Positions 5,784 through 5,835 of a stretch of 5,835 nt of DNA are shown in pieces. The position numbers and the translations under genes are program-made. A model generated the notes under the pieces. The model made no database searches and had not been told where the DNA came from. It was given only the letters and a program-made list of their open reading frames with translations. The stretch is from Acidobacteriota bacterium (GTDB lineage: Bacteria > Acidobacteriota > Terriglobia > Versatilivoradales > Versatilivoraceae). The DNA lies in assembly GCA_026706225.1 (NCBI GenBank), contig JAPOZE010000038.1, positions 1-5,835 on the forward strand, read 5' to 3'. Numbering within the stretch: position 1 is the first letter of the stretch; each line of letters opens with the position of its first letter.

Positions 5784-5835
5784 TTACCAGATATAGTCCT
5801 TGGCCAGCGGCCTCTTGTCGAACCCGTCCAGAACG
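5784..5835 (-). CDS. C-terminal end of an unidentified upstream gene (partial)
   Basis: One minus-strand frame entering from the right edge reads VLDGFDKRPLAKDYIW and stops at TAA (5786-5784). The other two frames are less convincing: one gives a glutamine/glycine-rich string that runs to a TGA inside the transferase start region, and the other is simply the open upstream extension of the transferase frame. The composition (charged, ending in aromatics) and third positions almost all G or C support a real protein end. The stop is 28 nt before the transferase ATG, so the two genes are probably cotranscribed. I do not recognise the family from these 16 residues. Confidence 0.5.
   Translation of the reverse strand, partial: VLDGFDKRPLAKDYIW

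Overview
The window is GC-rich, and its four main genes all lie on the minus strand, closely spaced, with strong G/C preference at third codon positions. This fits a high-GC Gram-negative-type bacterium. The mix of a PQQ-like beta-propeller, group III alcohol dehydrogenases and a YwrD-type gamma-glutamyltransferase would suit an environmental lineage such as Acidobacteriota, but nothing here fixes the phylum. No rRNA, tRNA, mobile element or CRISPR array was found.

Reading in the direction of transcription, from the right edge leftwards: (1) the last 16 codons of an unidentified gene, stop at 5784; (2) a gamma-glutamyltransferase-family Ntn-hydrolase (4073..5755), starting 28 nt after that stop with its own Shine-Dalgarno; (3) a 113-nt gap holding a good sigma70-like promoter (TTTACT-17-CATAAT); (4) a 382-aa group III (iron-type) alcohol dehydrogenase; (5) a 398-aa membrane-anchored, eight-bladed PQQ-like beta-propeller whose start overlaps the previous gene by 13 nt; (6) a 425-aa hydroxyacid-oxoacid transhydrogenase (ADHFE1/HOT type), 13 nt further on; (7) about 335 nt at the left end without a convincing gene.

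Genes 4 to 6 almost certainly form one transcript: they are overlapped or closely abutted, and each downstream gene has a strong Shine-Dalgarno in the tail of, or just after, its neighbour. The transferase may be cotranscribed or may be a separate unit. The two dehydrogenases suggest handling of an alcohol or short hydroxyacid such as 4-hydroxybutyrate. The transferase releases glutamate from gamma-glutamyl compounds, and glutamate is one deamination step from 2-oxoglutarate, the acceptor used by HOT; that link is inference. The role of an extracytoplasmic-looking propeller between two cytosolic dehydrogenases is the least explained part. I do not see clear evidence of a wholly new system: every complete gene belongs to a recognisable family, and the novelty, if any, lies in the combination.
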